Part shown: piece after piece, positions 7,707 to 14,427 of the stretch
Position numbering within the stretch: position 1 is the stretch's first letter
Layout: each line of letters begins with the position of its first letter
Origin: a virus
Strand: one strand, 5' to 3'
Length of the DNA stretch: 24,954 bases
IMG/VR virus record: IMGVR_UViG_3300033148_001875
Coordinates: 1 to 24,954 of that record
Position numbers and translations under genes: made by a program
Notes under the pieces: generated by a model
The model's database searches: none
Seen by the model: only the letters and a program-made list of their open reading frames with translations
Told to the model about the DNA's origin: nothing

Positions 7707-8171
7707 CTACGCGGCGTCGAAGTCGCACTGGTACGTCACCTGCAGCGAGTTCCCGCTGGCGATGACCTCAGCCGTGAAGACGGAGCGCGAGAACAGCGTC
7801 CCACCAGAGCTCGCCGAGAGGATACCGACCTCGGTAATGCTCCGGTTCTGCGTCATCGTAATCGTCCCGACAGCCTGGTATGTGTCATCGGCCGTGTCCG
7901 TGGTCACCAGCGACTGCGTGCCGGTGGCCCGCGTTTCCACCTCTGTCTCCAGCGTCGTGTCCGCCGCAGCGGCAGCCGTGGAACCCGTCCCGATGCCGAT
8001 GTACTTCGCAATGCTCGGGTCGGCCACGTCGCCCGAGAGCGCCCCAGCCAGCCACGCGAGACCGGTGTTGACGACGAGGTTCGGCGCCTCCCACGTCTTC
8101 ACCAGCCGCCCGTCCGGGGTGAACTCGCGGAGGATGAACTTGCCCATGACCGTCAACTTGTTCTGCAGCAT
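7707..8171 (-). CDS. Tail fibre-like virion structural protein
   Basis: A 154-residue protein from ATG 8171, which directly follows the upstream TAA, with AGGAG about 10 nt before the ATG. It begins GKFILREFTPDGRLVKTWEAPNLVVNTGLAWLAGALSG and continues with YIGIGTGSTAAAAADTTL, then Thr-rich strands, TMTQNRSITEVGIL, TLFSRSVF and a final VTYQCDF. The sequence NLVVNTGL..(A)..L.G followed by IGIGTG..A....DT.L and EVGIL belongs to a widespread small phage beta-sandwich structural protein, usually near tail genes and often annotated as tail fibre or hypothetical. No enzymatic residues are evident. Its place between the repeat protein and the adaptors suggests an appendage or neck decoration. Family resemblance is recalled, not searched. 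Confidence 0.78.
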   Translation of the reverse strand: MLQNKLTVMGKFILREFTPDGRLVKTWEAPNLVVNTGLAWLAGALSGDVADPSIAKYIGIGTGSTAAAAADTTLETEVETRATGTQSLVTTDTADDTYQAVGTITMTQNRSITEVGILSASSGGTLFSRSVFTAEVIASGNSLQVTYQCDFDAA

Positions 8172-8828
8172 TTAGACCAACTCCTGGTACAGGTTCGAGC
8201 ACTGGTCGTCGTCGTCCTCGTAGCCACCCGGACACGACCCGGAGGGCCTCTCGAAGTAGCCGCCACTGCAGGCGCCGATGGCGCGGCACATCTCTGCAAC
8301 CTTCACGCGATCGGCGCACGAGAGCAGGTGTGCCACCACTAACACCGCCGCCGCCCGGCCCTCGCTGAGAGAGAGTGAGAGGGCATCGGAGGCCACTGCC
8401 CTAATCGCGCCTGCCCGCGCATCCGCATATTGGGTATTGAGCGTCTCTGTGAGCACGCTGCAGATGCGCCCTACCTCTGCGGAAGAGAGCGAGTGCCCGA
8501 GTACGTCGGCGATGACGCTCGTGATATGTCCGACCTGCAGGTCCGCCGGCTGCTGCGCAAGTACATCTGCGATGACTGAACGGATCGCCGCCGCCCGGCC
8601 CTCGCCGAGCGCGAGCGAGAGGACGTCGGAAGCCACCGACCTGATTGCACCTGCGCGAGCATCCACCAGAGAGAGGGCGAGGCCGTCGAACATGACCGCG
8701 TGGTCTTCGCCCGCCGCTGCCTCCAGCGCCCACCGATCCCGCGTGGCGTAGGTGAGGTCGATGTTCACATTCGTCTCAAACGCCATGCGTTCCCGCGTGG
8801 CCCTTGTGAGGTCTACGCTCTGTGCCAT
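8172..8828 (-). CDS. Repeat protein with six 20-residue units and a Cys-rich tail, unknown
   Basis: A 218-residue protein from ATG 8828, sharing one base with the upstream TGA (TGATG); the ribosome site is weak, so coupling may matter. Residues 1-40 contain two related segments, VDLTRATRERMAFET and IDLTYATRDRWALEA. Residues 51-170 are six consecutive units of exactly 20 residues with the pattern xxxLxxARAGAIRSVASDVL (G/A at position 10, I at 12, V at 15, L at 20). Residues 170-218 are Cys-rich (CADRVKVAEMC, GACSGGYF, GSCPGGY, DDDDQCS) with an acidic run. The regular period suggests a solenoid or long helical bundle, perhaps a fibre shaft, with a disulphide- or metal-bound tip. I do not know this family. 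Its place among appendage genes suggests a virion component. Confidence 0.78.
   Translation of the reverse strand: MAQSVDLTRATRERMAFETNVNIDLTYATRDRWALEAAAGEDHAVMFDGLALSLVDARAGAIRSVASDVLSLALGEGRAAAIRSVIADVLAQQPADLQVGHITSVIADVLGHSLSSAEVGRICSVLTETLNTQYADARAGAIRAVASDALSLSLSEGRAAAVLVVAHLLSCADRVKVAEMCRAIGACSGGYFERPSGSCPGGYEDDDDQCSNLYQELV
8319..8678 (-). repeat. Six tandem 60-bp coding repeats (20-residue units)
   Basis: These are the DNA units behind the 20-residue protein repeats. Units 1 and 5 share DARAGAIR(S/A)VASD(V/A)L; units 2 and 6 share a (L/S)xEGRAAA core; units 3 and 4 are more divergent. The alternation 1-2 / 3-4 / 5-6 suggests duplication of a two-unit block. All units keep the frame and exact length. 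Confidence 0.85.
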
Positions 8829-9511
8829 CAGTCCAACGCCCCCGAGGCGCTGATATCGCCAATGCGGAGCGTGCTCCCTGCCCCGCCAGCCGCGTCGCGA
8901 ATCTTCAGGATGACCTCCACCACGCCCTTGCAGTCCGAGGTGCCAGTGAACGTGATGTCGTGCTGCGCGCGAGTCGTGTTCGGCGTGATAGTATCACCAC
9001 TGTTGATCCCCGTCAGCCCGCACCGCCGGTCCCCAAGCTCCACCTGCACGGTGTCGATGCCGTTGCCAACCTCGGTCTCCTCCTGATAGAGCGTGAGCGT
9101 AATGTCGGTGCCCGTCTTCCCGCTATCGCAGCGAAATTGGATGCGGTAATAGTAGTAGTCCTCATCCTCTGACGGATCAATCTCGTCGGCCACACCATCA
9201 TCAAAATCGGCGTCGGTGACTTTCGTGCAGTCGCCGAACTGTTGCGCTGCGTAGCGAGCGCCGCTCACCTCATTGTGATTGGTGCTCACGTACCCAGCTT
9301 TCTCACGTATGCCCCAAACGCTTGGCGGCAGATCGCAGTTGAAGTAGCAATCATCCAGATACCCCGCCTCAAGCTCAGTGGAGCAGAGAGAAGAGATGGC
9401 CGAATCATTGCCGCCAGGATCACGCCCGAATGCACAATTCGTAGCATAGATCATTGATACATTATCGCCGAACTCTCTGCTGTCAAGGCCCCAAACATGG
9501 CAGTCTCGCAT
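8828..9511 (-). CDS. Tail appendage protein: beta-helix end plus beta-sandwich
   Basis: A 227-residue protein. The start chosen is ATG 9511, which shares its A with the TGA of the upstream gene (TGATG) and has GGAGGAGGG just before it; the ATG at 9526 has no ribosome site. Residues 1-70 look like rungs of a right-handed beta-helix (RDCHVWGLDSREF, YATNCAFGRD, YLDDCYFNCD), continuing the pattern of the upstream protein. After an acidic linker (DPSEDEDYYYYR, about 113-124) comes a beta-sandwich with TGTDITLTLYQEETEVGN, a Cys pair and a final TLRIGDISAS. Base composition is visibly more AT-rich at the 5' end than in neighbouring genes. It probably completes the upstream protein as the receptor-contacting end of a spike, or is a once-single gene now split. 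The role is inferred. Confidence 0.78.
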   Translation of the reverse strand: MRDCHVWGLDSREFGDNVSMIYATNCAFGRDPGGNDSAISSLCSTELEAGYLDDCYFNCDLPPSVWGIREKAGYVSTNHNEVSGARYAAQQFGDCTKVTDADFDDGVADEIDPSEDEDYYYYRIQFRCDSGKTGTDITLTLYQEETEVGNGIDTVQVELGDRRCGLTGINSGDTITPNTTRAQHDITFTGTSDCKGVVEVILKIRDAAGGAGSTLRIGDISASGALD

Positions 9512-10530
9512 CACCCTCCTCCACATACCGTGCCGAGACCGCTGTTTACCAGGAACTCGCAGCTATCGAGAAACACCTTCGCAGGCCTCGCGGCGGAAAC
9601 GGTCAGCCCAAAACGAGCCTTGGCTGATAACTGATAGTACCGCACGAGACGAAGCTCATTCAGCGGGCGTGGTTGCCAGCTAATAGGCGCTGAATACTCG
9701 TAGTCTGCATGATCCATATAGGTAATGCAGTCACAAATCCCGCCGTATAGCTTTACACCATCAGCGTTGACTATGCAATTTCTGAAAACACAGAAATCAA
9801 ACTCTGTGTCGGCGTCATTGATGTCAAGCAACGCCTCACTGAAACGTGCATAATCTGCATCCAATGTCCCGCCGGAGTGATTATCCCCTAGGACCGCTGC
9901 ATACGTTGTGAGACTCCCCGCCACCAGTGTGACGGCTTCCACAACATCATAGTCGTCGGCAAACACAATCTCGTCCCCGATGGCCCACCCAGTATCATCG
10001 TCGACGTCAAAGTCGACCGCATTCGCACCGTCCGCAGTGATGGCACCATCGAGCAGCGTAACGTCCGTCATGCCACTCGCGCCCTTGATCGTGTAGACAC
10101 CGCCATCATTGACTGTCAGAGCATAATCACCATGCACTTTGATGGTGTAGACATCGCTTCCACCACTACAGTCCTGTGTGATCGCGCCGCTGACACTCAC
10201 GGGCCCCCCCACAATGATTGTTCTGTCCCCGCCCGCCTCGAACGTGAGGAGCCCGCCACCGTTACCTCCGTCAGCCGCGATGGTCAGGGCGGTGAAGCAA
10301 TCCTCGTCGGTCATTTCAGCGGACACACGGAGCGTGCCGCCATCCTCAATCGTTATAGTCACAGTGCCATCGAGTGTCGCCATATCAATGTCGATGGTGT
10401 GTCCATTAAGCACGTCCACGTCATCAGCCTGCGCGCCGGTGTCGCCGGGATAACTGCCGTCACCCGCGTCCCAGACGGAGGCCGCGTCGCCGACCCAATC
10501 CCCGCTTCCTGCGCTGTTGTAGTCGGCCAT
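9511..10530 (-). CDS. Beta-helix tail spike/fibre protein with G8-like N-terminus
   Basis: A 339-residue protein from ATG 10530, overlapping the upstream TAA (TAATG), with GGGGAGG 7-8 nt before. The N-terminus, WDAGDGSYPGDTGAQADDVDVLNG followed by HTIDIDMATLDGTVTI and EDGGTLRVSAEM, resembles the G8-type Gly-rich beta repeats found in surface and phage proteins. The middle has repeated short strands separated by Gly/Asp turns (GGLLTFEAGGDRTIIVGG, YTIKVHGDYALTV). From about residue 235 Cys-containing rungs appear (FDFCVFRNCIVNADGV, VFLDSCEFLVNSG), typical of right-handed beta-helix fibres. The protein stops abruptly at GTVCGGG, within the rung pattern, and the next gene carries it on. Lower GC than its neighbours suggests horizontal gain, common for host-range genes. 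No enzyme site is visible. Confidence 0.78.
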   Translation of the reverse strand: MADYNSAGSGDWVGDAASVWDAGDGSYPGDTGAQADDVDVLNGHTIDIDMATLDGTVTITIEDGGTLRVSAEMTDEDCFTALTIAADGGNGGGLLTFEAGGDRTIIVGGPVSVSGAITQDCSGGSDVYTIKVHGDYALTVNDGGVYTIKGASGMTDVTLLDGAITADGANAVDFDVDDDTGWAIGDEIVFADDYDVVEAVTLVAGSLTTYAAVLGDNHSGGTLDADYARFSEALLDINDADTEFDFCVFRNCIVNADGVKLYGGICDCITYMDHADYEYSAPISWQPRPLNELRLVRYYQLSAKARFGLTVSAARPAKVFLDSCEFLVNSGLGTVCGGG

Positions 10531-10862
10531 TACAGTTCCTCCCCGGCGAGCCCCTCATACTGACTCTCTATCAGTTCAGCATTGAGTTTGGTGCGCACAC
10601 CGGCCTCCAGCGTGTCGGCGAGGTCCTGCGCAGTGAGGCCCTTGAGGTCCTCCGCCCTACGCTCCCACCTCCGGTGTCCGCCGGTAAGTTTGTCGTCCCA
10701 GACAATCGCGATCCGGTCGCCAAACCCTGAGTAACTCACCCGTGTGCAGAGCAGGCGGTAGTCGCGGCTGTCTCCGGTCTCCGGGTTCGTGACGGTGCCC
10801 GAGACCTCAACGCCGACGAGAGCCTTAGCCCAGCTTGCCGCTAACGTCGCCAGTTCGGGCAT
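10530..10862 (-). CDS. Small hypothetical phage protein
   Basis: A 110-residue protein from ATG 10862, supported by GGAGGT 8 nt upstream even though this lies inside the end of the preceding gene (38-bp overlap). Predicted content is mixed: an N-terminal helix (LATLAASWAKALVG), a beta part (VEVSGTVTNPETGDSRDYRLLCTRVSY, RIAIVWDD) and a C-terminal helix (AQDLADTLEAGVRTKLNAEL). It is transcribed with fibre genes and may be an assembly factor or minor structural protein. I do not recognise the family and see no catalytic motif. Confidence 0.72.
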   Translation of the reverse strand: MPELATLAASWAKALVGVEVSGTVTNPETGDSRDYRLLCTRVSYSGFGDRIAIVWDDKLTGGHRRWERRAEDLKGLTAQDLADTLEAGVRTKLNAELIESQYEGLAGEEL

Positions 10863-11076
10863 CCGCCGTCACCTCCGATAGCTTCTGCTTGTCGGCCTCG
10901 TCGAGCACGTCCGCCGCCCGCTGCTCCCGCGTGGCCGCGTCGGCGTCCAGCGCGAGACAGGCGCGCACAAGGGCCTTGCGCAAGGCGGTCAGCGCATTCG
11001 CGACCGGCGGGGCAGGTATGCGCACGGTGACGAGGAGGTCGTCGCCGTCGCGTTCGGTGTGCTCGATCACAGGCAT
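10825..11076 (-). CDS. Small hypothetical protein, helical
   Basis: An 83-residue protein from ATG 11076 with GAGGAGA about 10 nt upstream. It begins with two strands (MPVIEHTERDGDDLLVTVRIP) and then turns into a long Ala/Arg/Lys helix (VANALTALRKALVRACLALDADAATREQRAADVLDEA). Its end overlaps the next gene by 38 bp, so the two are almost certainly co-translated. Function unknown; a small tail-assembly partner is possible from position alone. Confidence 0.68.
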   Translation of the reverse strand: MPVIEHTERDGDDLLVTVRIPAPPVANALTALRKALVRACLALDADAATREQRAADVLDEADKQKLSEVTADARTGDVSGKLG

Positions 11077-11096
11077 CGCGGATCACTCTCCTCAGA

Positions 11097-11708
11097 TCAT
11101 TTCGAGCAACCGCAGGACCAGCTCGCCAGCCGCGAACTCGATGCGGTCGCCGACCCCACAGTCCTTTTCGCGATCTCAAACCAGTTCGTACCGGAGTCGA
11201 TGACCAGCGCAACAACGTTGTTCTCGGCACTGAAGTTCTGCGCGTTGATGAGCACGAGGTCTCCGGCGGCGGGCTTGGCACTCGTGATCTCGGGGTCCGT
11301 GCCGGTGGTATCCCACGTGTAGCGCATAATCGAGCCGCTCGGATTGGTGATGTCGAACTGCGTGTCCGATGACCCGAGGGACTCACCCAGCATGAGTTCC
11401 CCGTACGCAACGAGGTTTCCGCCCGTCTCCGCGTCGTATAGCGCCCAACCGACAATAGTACCCAGGTCGGCGGTACTGGCCGCAGACGGGACGTACTCAG
11501 CAGCGGTGTTCGCCATCACGCCCACTGAGGCAGCGTCGAAGGCTACAGATGCCCGCCCATAGTTCCCGCCGCTCGCTTCCACAAGCCCTGTACCGTCCGG
11601 GTTCGTCGGCAGCGTGGTCAACAGCGCCAGCCACTGCCCGTCCGTGTCGATTGCGTCGAGTATGCGGTCCGCCTGGTACTCGCTCAGAAAGAATCTCTTG
11701 TCAGCCAC
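11097..11708 (-). CDS. Gp80-like phage tail fibre/structural protein
   Basis: A 203-residue protein. The start is GTG 11708 with AAAGGA about 10 nt upstream. The sequence follows a widespread phage pattern: WLALLTTLPTNPDGTG(residues 25-40)-VEASGGNYGRASVAFDAAS, then NTAAEYVPSAASTADLGTIVGWALYDAETGGNLVAYGEL. This matches the tail fibre proteins often called Gp80 family, in which a GG.Y.R..V.F motif is followed by strands and a GT[IV]xxxxxYDAxTGGNL block. An extra C-terminal segment (VLINAQNFSAENNVV) leads to a Ser-rich, Cys-containing end (LASWSCGCSK). It is most likely an appendage protein on the virion. The family assignment is from recalled motif shape and not from a search. Confidence 0.82.
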   Translation of the reverse strand: MADKRFFLSEYQADRILDAIDTDGQWLALLTTLPTNPDGTGLVEASGGNYGRASVAFDAASVGVMANTAAEYVPSAASTADLGTIVGWALYDAETGGNLVAYGELMLGESLGSSDTQFDITNPSGSIMRYTWDTTGTDPEITSAKPAAGDLVLINAQNFSAENNVVALVIDSGTNWFEIAKRTVGSATASSSRLASWSCGCSK

Positions 11709-11762
11709 GAGAACTCATTCCTTTCCATCCGCTCGCGCTATCCGTCCTTCGCGCTCACCTCT

Positions 11763-12668
11763 CTACAGGCCCAGCATCGTCTCTCTGTCGATGTAGCGGC
11801 CCCAGCAGGGACTGACGTGCGTCTGGTCGGGCTCGGCAACCTCCACCACGTCCGTGACGGCCAGCGGGACGATGACCGGTGGCGGGATGCTCTCCTGCGG
11901 CTCTGCAGCCTCCACCACGTCCTTGGCGGTCACCTCATGCACGATCGGGTACGGCGGCGGCGTCGGATCGCCGAGGCGGTCGTCCACCAGCACCACGTCC
12001 GTGACGCTGATCTCCACGGGCGCTTCTGGCGACGTGTACCGCATCCCCCGAAAGGCCGTCAGGTCGGCAGCCAACCCCCCGCTCGTCGCGTCGCCAACGG
12101 TCGCCTCCGCCCCATTGTTGTCCATCGTCAGCAGCACACTGTAGTCGCGGGCCTCCTCCGACACGTTCGCCGGGTCCGGCCACGCATGGTAGCCAGTGCC
12201 GTCACTGTCCACGCGACCATCATCAACACCGCTGTCGTACGTCAGCCGCATCTCCGCGTTGTCGCTCCACGCAAACACGTAGATCGTCGCGGCTGGCGGG
12301 ATCGCCACCACATCCGTGAAGGTCAGGACGATGGCCTCGCCGCCCTCATCCACAGCTTCCGTAGCCACCTGCGTCGTCCCCAGCAGGTTCAGGTCCTCGT
12401 CGTAGACGGCGCCCTGGAAGGCCGCCTTGGCCGCTCCGGGCATACTCCGCACCGCGAAGATCGTCATGGTCTGCGCCGTGATAGCCATGTCCTCGGGCCT
12501 TTCTGCTGGGCTGGGCGCAGGCCCCCGTGGCGCGATAAGCGCGTCGTCCTGCGTGACCGCCACGTCCGCCGGCGCATCGGCCGGCATGTTGGCCGCTATG
12601 ATCGCCAGCACCAGCACGCCCAGCACCAGCGCCACCATCCACAGATTCTCTCGCGCGTCCCTGCTCAT
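11763..12668 (-). CDS. Membrane-anchored beta-sandwich protein with C-terminal VTDVV repeats
   Basis: A 301-residue protein from ATG 12668, which overlaps the acyltransferase TGA (ATGA); GGGAGG is close upstream. Residues 10-28 form a hydrophobic segment after RDAREN (MVALVLGVLVLAIIAANM), which predicts an N-terminal membrane anchor or uncleaved signal. Residues about 66-180 form a beta-sandwich like the one inserted in the nozzle protein (GAVYDEDLNLLG, IYVFAWSDN, WPDPANVSEEARDYSV). Residues 219-279 carry three loose repeats around VTDVV/AKDVV separated by PPP-rich linkers. A membrane anchor is odd for a virion tail protein. It may be displayed on the cell surface during infection or be inserted by the virion. 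Function unknown. Confidence 0.76.
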   Translation of the reverse strand: MSRDARENLWMVALVLGVLVLAIIAANMPADAPADVAVTQDDALIAPRGPAPSPAERPEDMAITAQTMTIFAVRSMPGAAKAAFQGAVYDEDLNLLGTTQVATEAVDEGGEAIVLTFTDVVAIPPAATIYVFAWSDNAEMRLTYDSGVDDGRVDSDGTGYHAWPDPANVSEEARDYSVLLTMDNNGAEATVGDATSGGLAADLTAFRGMRYTSPEAPVEISVTDVVLVDDRLGDPTPPPYPIVHEVTAKDVVEAAEPQESIPPPVIVPLAVTDVVEVAEPDQTHVSPCWGRYIDRETMLGL

Positions 12669-13219
12669 GGTCCTCCCGCCCTCTCATTGAACTGCGCGCA
12701 CCACGGGCACCCGTCCTCCTCGCCGAGTGGGGCCCAATGCTCGAACGCTGTCCCGACCATGTGCTTGTCCCGGTCGCGGATTACCCGCGCCGGGTTCCCT
12801 ACCACGATCTTACCCGGCTCCACGTCGCGGATCACCATGCAGCCCATCCCAAGGACCGCGCCCTCCCCGATCGTGACACCGCCGAGGATCATGGCCCCAG
12901 CGCCGATCACCGCATGGTCGCCGATCGTGACCCCCCGTGCCGTCCACTGCTTACCCACCATCGGCGTCGGGTCGTTGGACAGAAAGGCCTGCGGGCCGAT
13001 GAAGACGTAGCTGCCGACCTCCGCGGGGTCGTGTAGCTGCGCCATGTTCCCCACATGCGTACAGTTCCCGATGGAGACGCCGGGACCTACATGGGCCCCG
13101 TGGCCGAGCACCACGCCCTCGCCGAGCACCGCGTCCTCGCGGACGTAGGCATGATGCCAGACGTCGCAGGTCTCCGGCACCGTTGCGCTTGGATCCACTA
13201 CCGCACAGTACGAGATCAC
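12665..13219 (-). CDS. Hexapeptide-repeat acyl/acetyltransferase (left-handed beta-helix)
   Basis: A 184-residue enzyme. The start is GTG 13219, overlapping the upstream TGA by 2 bases (GTGA), with GGGAGGG about 9 nt before. Almost the whole chain is hexapeptide rungs: AVLGEGVVLGHGAHVGPGVSIG, THVGNMAQLHDPAEVGSYVFIG, then GVTIGDHAVIGAGAMILGGVTIGEGAVLGMGCMV and the terminal GNPARVIRD. The layout is like sugar O/N-acetyltransferases of the WbpD/WlbB group, which acetylate UDP-aminosugars in surface polysaccharide synthesis. The C-terminal CPWC may bind metal. Together with the upstream methyltransferase-kinase and glycosyltransferase it forms a sugar-tailoring module. The acyltransferase fold is confident; the acceptor is unknown. 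Confidence 0.88.
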   Translation of the reverse strand: MISYCAVVDPSATVPETCDVWHHAYVREDAVLGEGVVLGHGAHVGPGVSIGNCTHVGNMAQLHDPAEVGSYVFIGPQAFLSNDPTPMVGKQWTARGVTIGDHAVIGAGAMILGGVTIGEGAVLGMGCMVIRDVEPGKIVVGNPARVIRDRDKHMVGTAFEHWAPLGEEDGCPWCAQFNERAGGP

Positions 13220-14427
13220 TCGCTGTCACCCTCCCGTCGCAACTTGTAGATGAGGCGCTGTTCCGCGCAGTACGGCCCGCTCACGATCTCCTCCACCGCA
13301 AACCCCGCCTTCGCCGCCTGGCTCTTCACCCACAGCGGCGGCAGGTGCCACGTCCCCGCATACAGCGCATCGTCCGGTTTCAGCGGTGCCTCCCCCATCC
13401 AGAACGGCGCTTCCACCACCACCGCATCGCAGGCCGCCAGCACCTTCTGCAGCACAGCCGCCGGGTCCGCCACACGGTGCAGCACGTTCAGCAGCAGCCC
13501 CAGCGAGTACCGCCGCCCCTCGTAGAGGTCGTTGAGCTGCGGCAGGGCCTCGGTGTCAACGTCCACACGCGCGCACGTCACCGGCTGCCACTGGCGCGTC
13601 CGAACATGCTTCAGCAGCGCCATCGCACTCTCCAGCACGTCCACCGCCACGCAGTACGTCGCGCCGCGGTTGAGGCTCTCGAACGAGAAGCCCCCCTCCA
13701 TCGCGCCCACGTCCAGCACCGTCATCCCGGCCATGTCCTCGGGCAGCACGGCGTCCAGCCGCGCCTTCTCGAACGCCCGCCTGCCAGGCGCAGCATTGCC
13801 GAACCATGTGCAGCTGACGTGGAGGCACTGCTGGTACTGCGGCGCACCCACGTCGGCGAAGTTGGGCCGGCCGTATGGTGCAGTAATGAGCGCATTGGCC
13901 TCCTCCACCGACACCTCGCGCACCGGATAGTCCGTCGTGTCCACCAGCAGCAGGTCGCCCGGGTCCGCCGCACGCGCCTCCAGTTCGGCGACATCGCAAT
14001 GCGCGAACTGCCAGCGCGTGTAGGCCCAGTGGTTGACGATGTTCGCGGGCGTTGCCCGCTCGTCGAGGAGGTAGCGCGTCCGGCGACGCGCCGCCACCAT
14101 CCAGGGCGGCGCCAGCACGTAGCAGTTGACCAGCCGCACGTCGTCGGGCACCTGCTCGGCCAGCGCCGGGTAGGTCACGCAGGGCTCGACCACCGCCACG
14201 TCATGCTCCTCCAGGGCCCGCTCCACAATGGGCCAGACGCGGTTGCCCTCCTTGTGGGGCTTGGTCATCTCCCCCACTTCGACGAACGTGAAGCCGGCGT
14301 CCATCGCCTCGCGCAGCAGCGGCACGTCGATGAGGTGCGCGTCACCGGCCTGCATGGCGCGCACCACCGCCGTCTTGCCCGCCCCCGCGGTGCCCCGCAG
14401 GGCCACGACTGTCTTAGACGGTGCCAC
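13216..14427 (-). CDS. P-loop kinase fused to SAM methyltransferase
   Basis: A 403-residue fusion. The start is GTG 14427 with GGAGGT 8 nt upstream, overlapping the glycosyltransferase end by 14 bp. The N-terminal half (about 1-180) has a Walker A motif GTAGAGKT at 12-19, RRRTRYLLDE at 114-123 as a possible lid, and LLVDTTDYP near 160-168, like small-molecule kinases of the AAA_33/zeta type. The C-terminal half (about 205-400) has a class I methyltransferase core: VLDVGAMEGGFS at 237-248 (SAM motif I), an acidic VAVDV at 261-264 (D263), LGLLLNVLHRVADP and AVVVEAPFW. The likely chemistry is phosphoryl transfer plus methylation on one substrate. The glycan context suggests sugar phosphate-methyl capping, analogous in concept to WbdD, but that is inference. 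Alternatives are modification of DNA bases or of virion proteins. Confidence 0.87.
   Translation of the reverse strand: MAPSKTVVALRGTAGAGKTAVVRAMQAGDAHLIDVPLLREAMDAGFTFVEVGEMTKPHKEGNRVWPIVERALEEHDVAVVEPCVTYPALAEQVPDDVRLVNCYVLAPPWMVAARRRTRYLLDERATPANIVNHWAYTRWQFAHCDVAELEARAADPGDLLLVDTTDYPVREVSVEEANALITAPYGRPNFADVGAPQYQQCLHVSCTWFGNAAPGRRAFEKARLDAVLPEDMAGMTVLDVGAMEGGFSFESLNRGATYCVAVDVLESAMALLKHVRTRQWQPVTCARVDVDTEALPQLNDLYEGRRYSLGLLLNVLHRVADPAAVLQKVLAACDAVVVEAPFWMGEAPLKPDDALYAGTWHLPPLWVKSQAAKAGFAVEEIVSGPYCAEQRLIYKLRREGDSE

Noticed and set aside
8319-8678. 60-bp periodic repeats considered as a CRISPR-like array.
   Set aside because: Repeats are in-frame coding units without spacer structure or conserved palindromic repeat.
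9511-9526. Possible frameshift error joining the two beta-helix genes.
   Set aside because: A TGATG overlap with GGAGGAGGG directly upstream is a normal coupled start, so two genes is the simpler reading; kept as a finding only.
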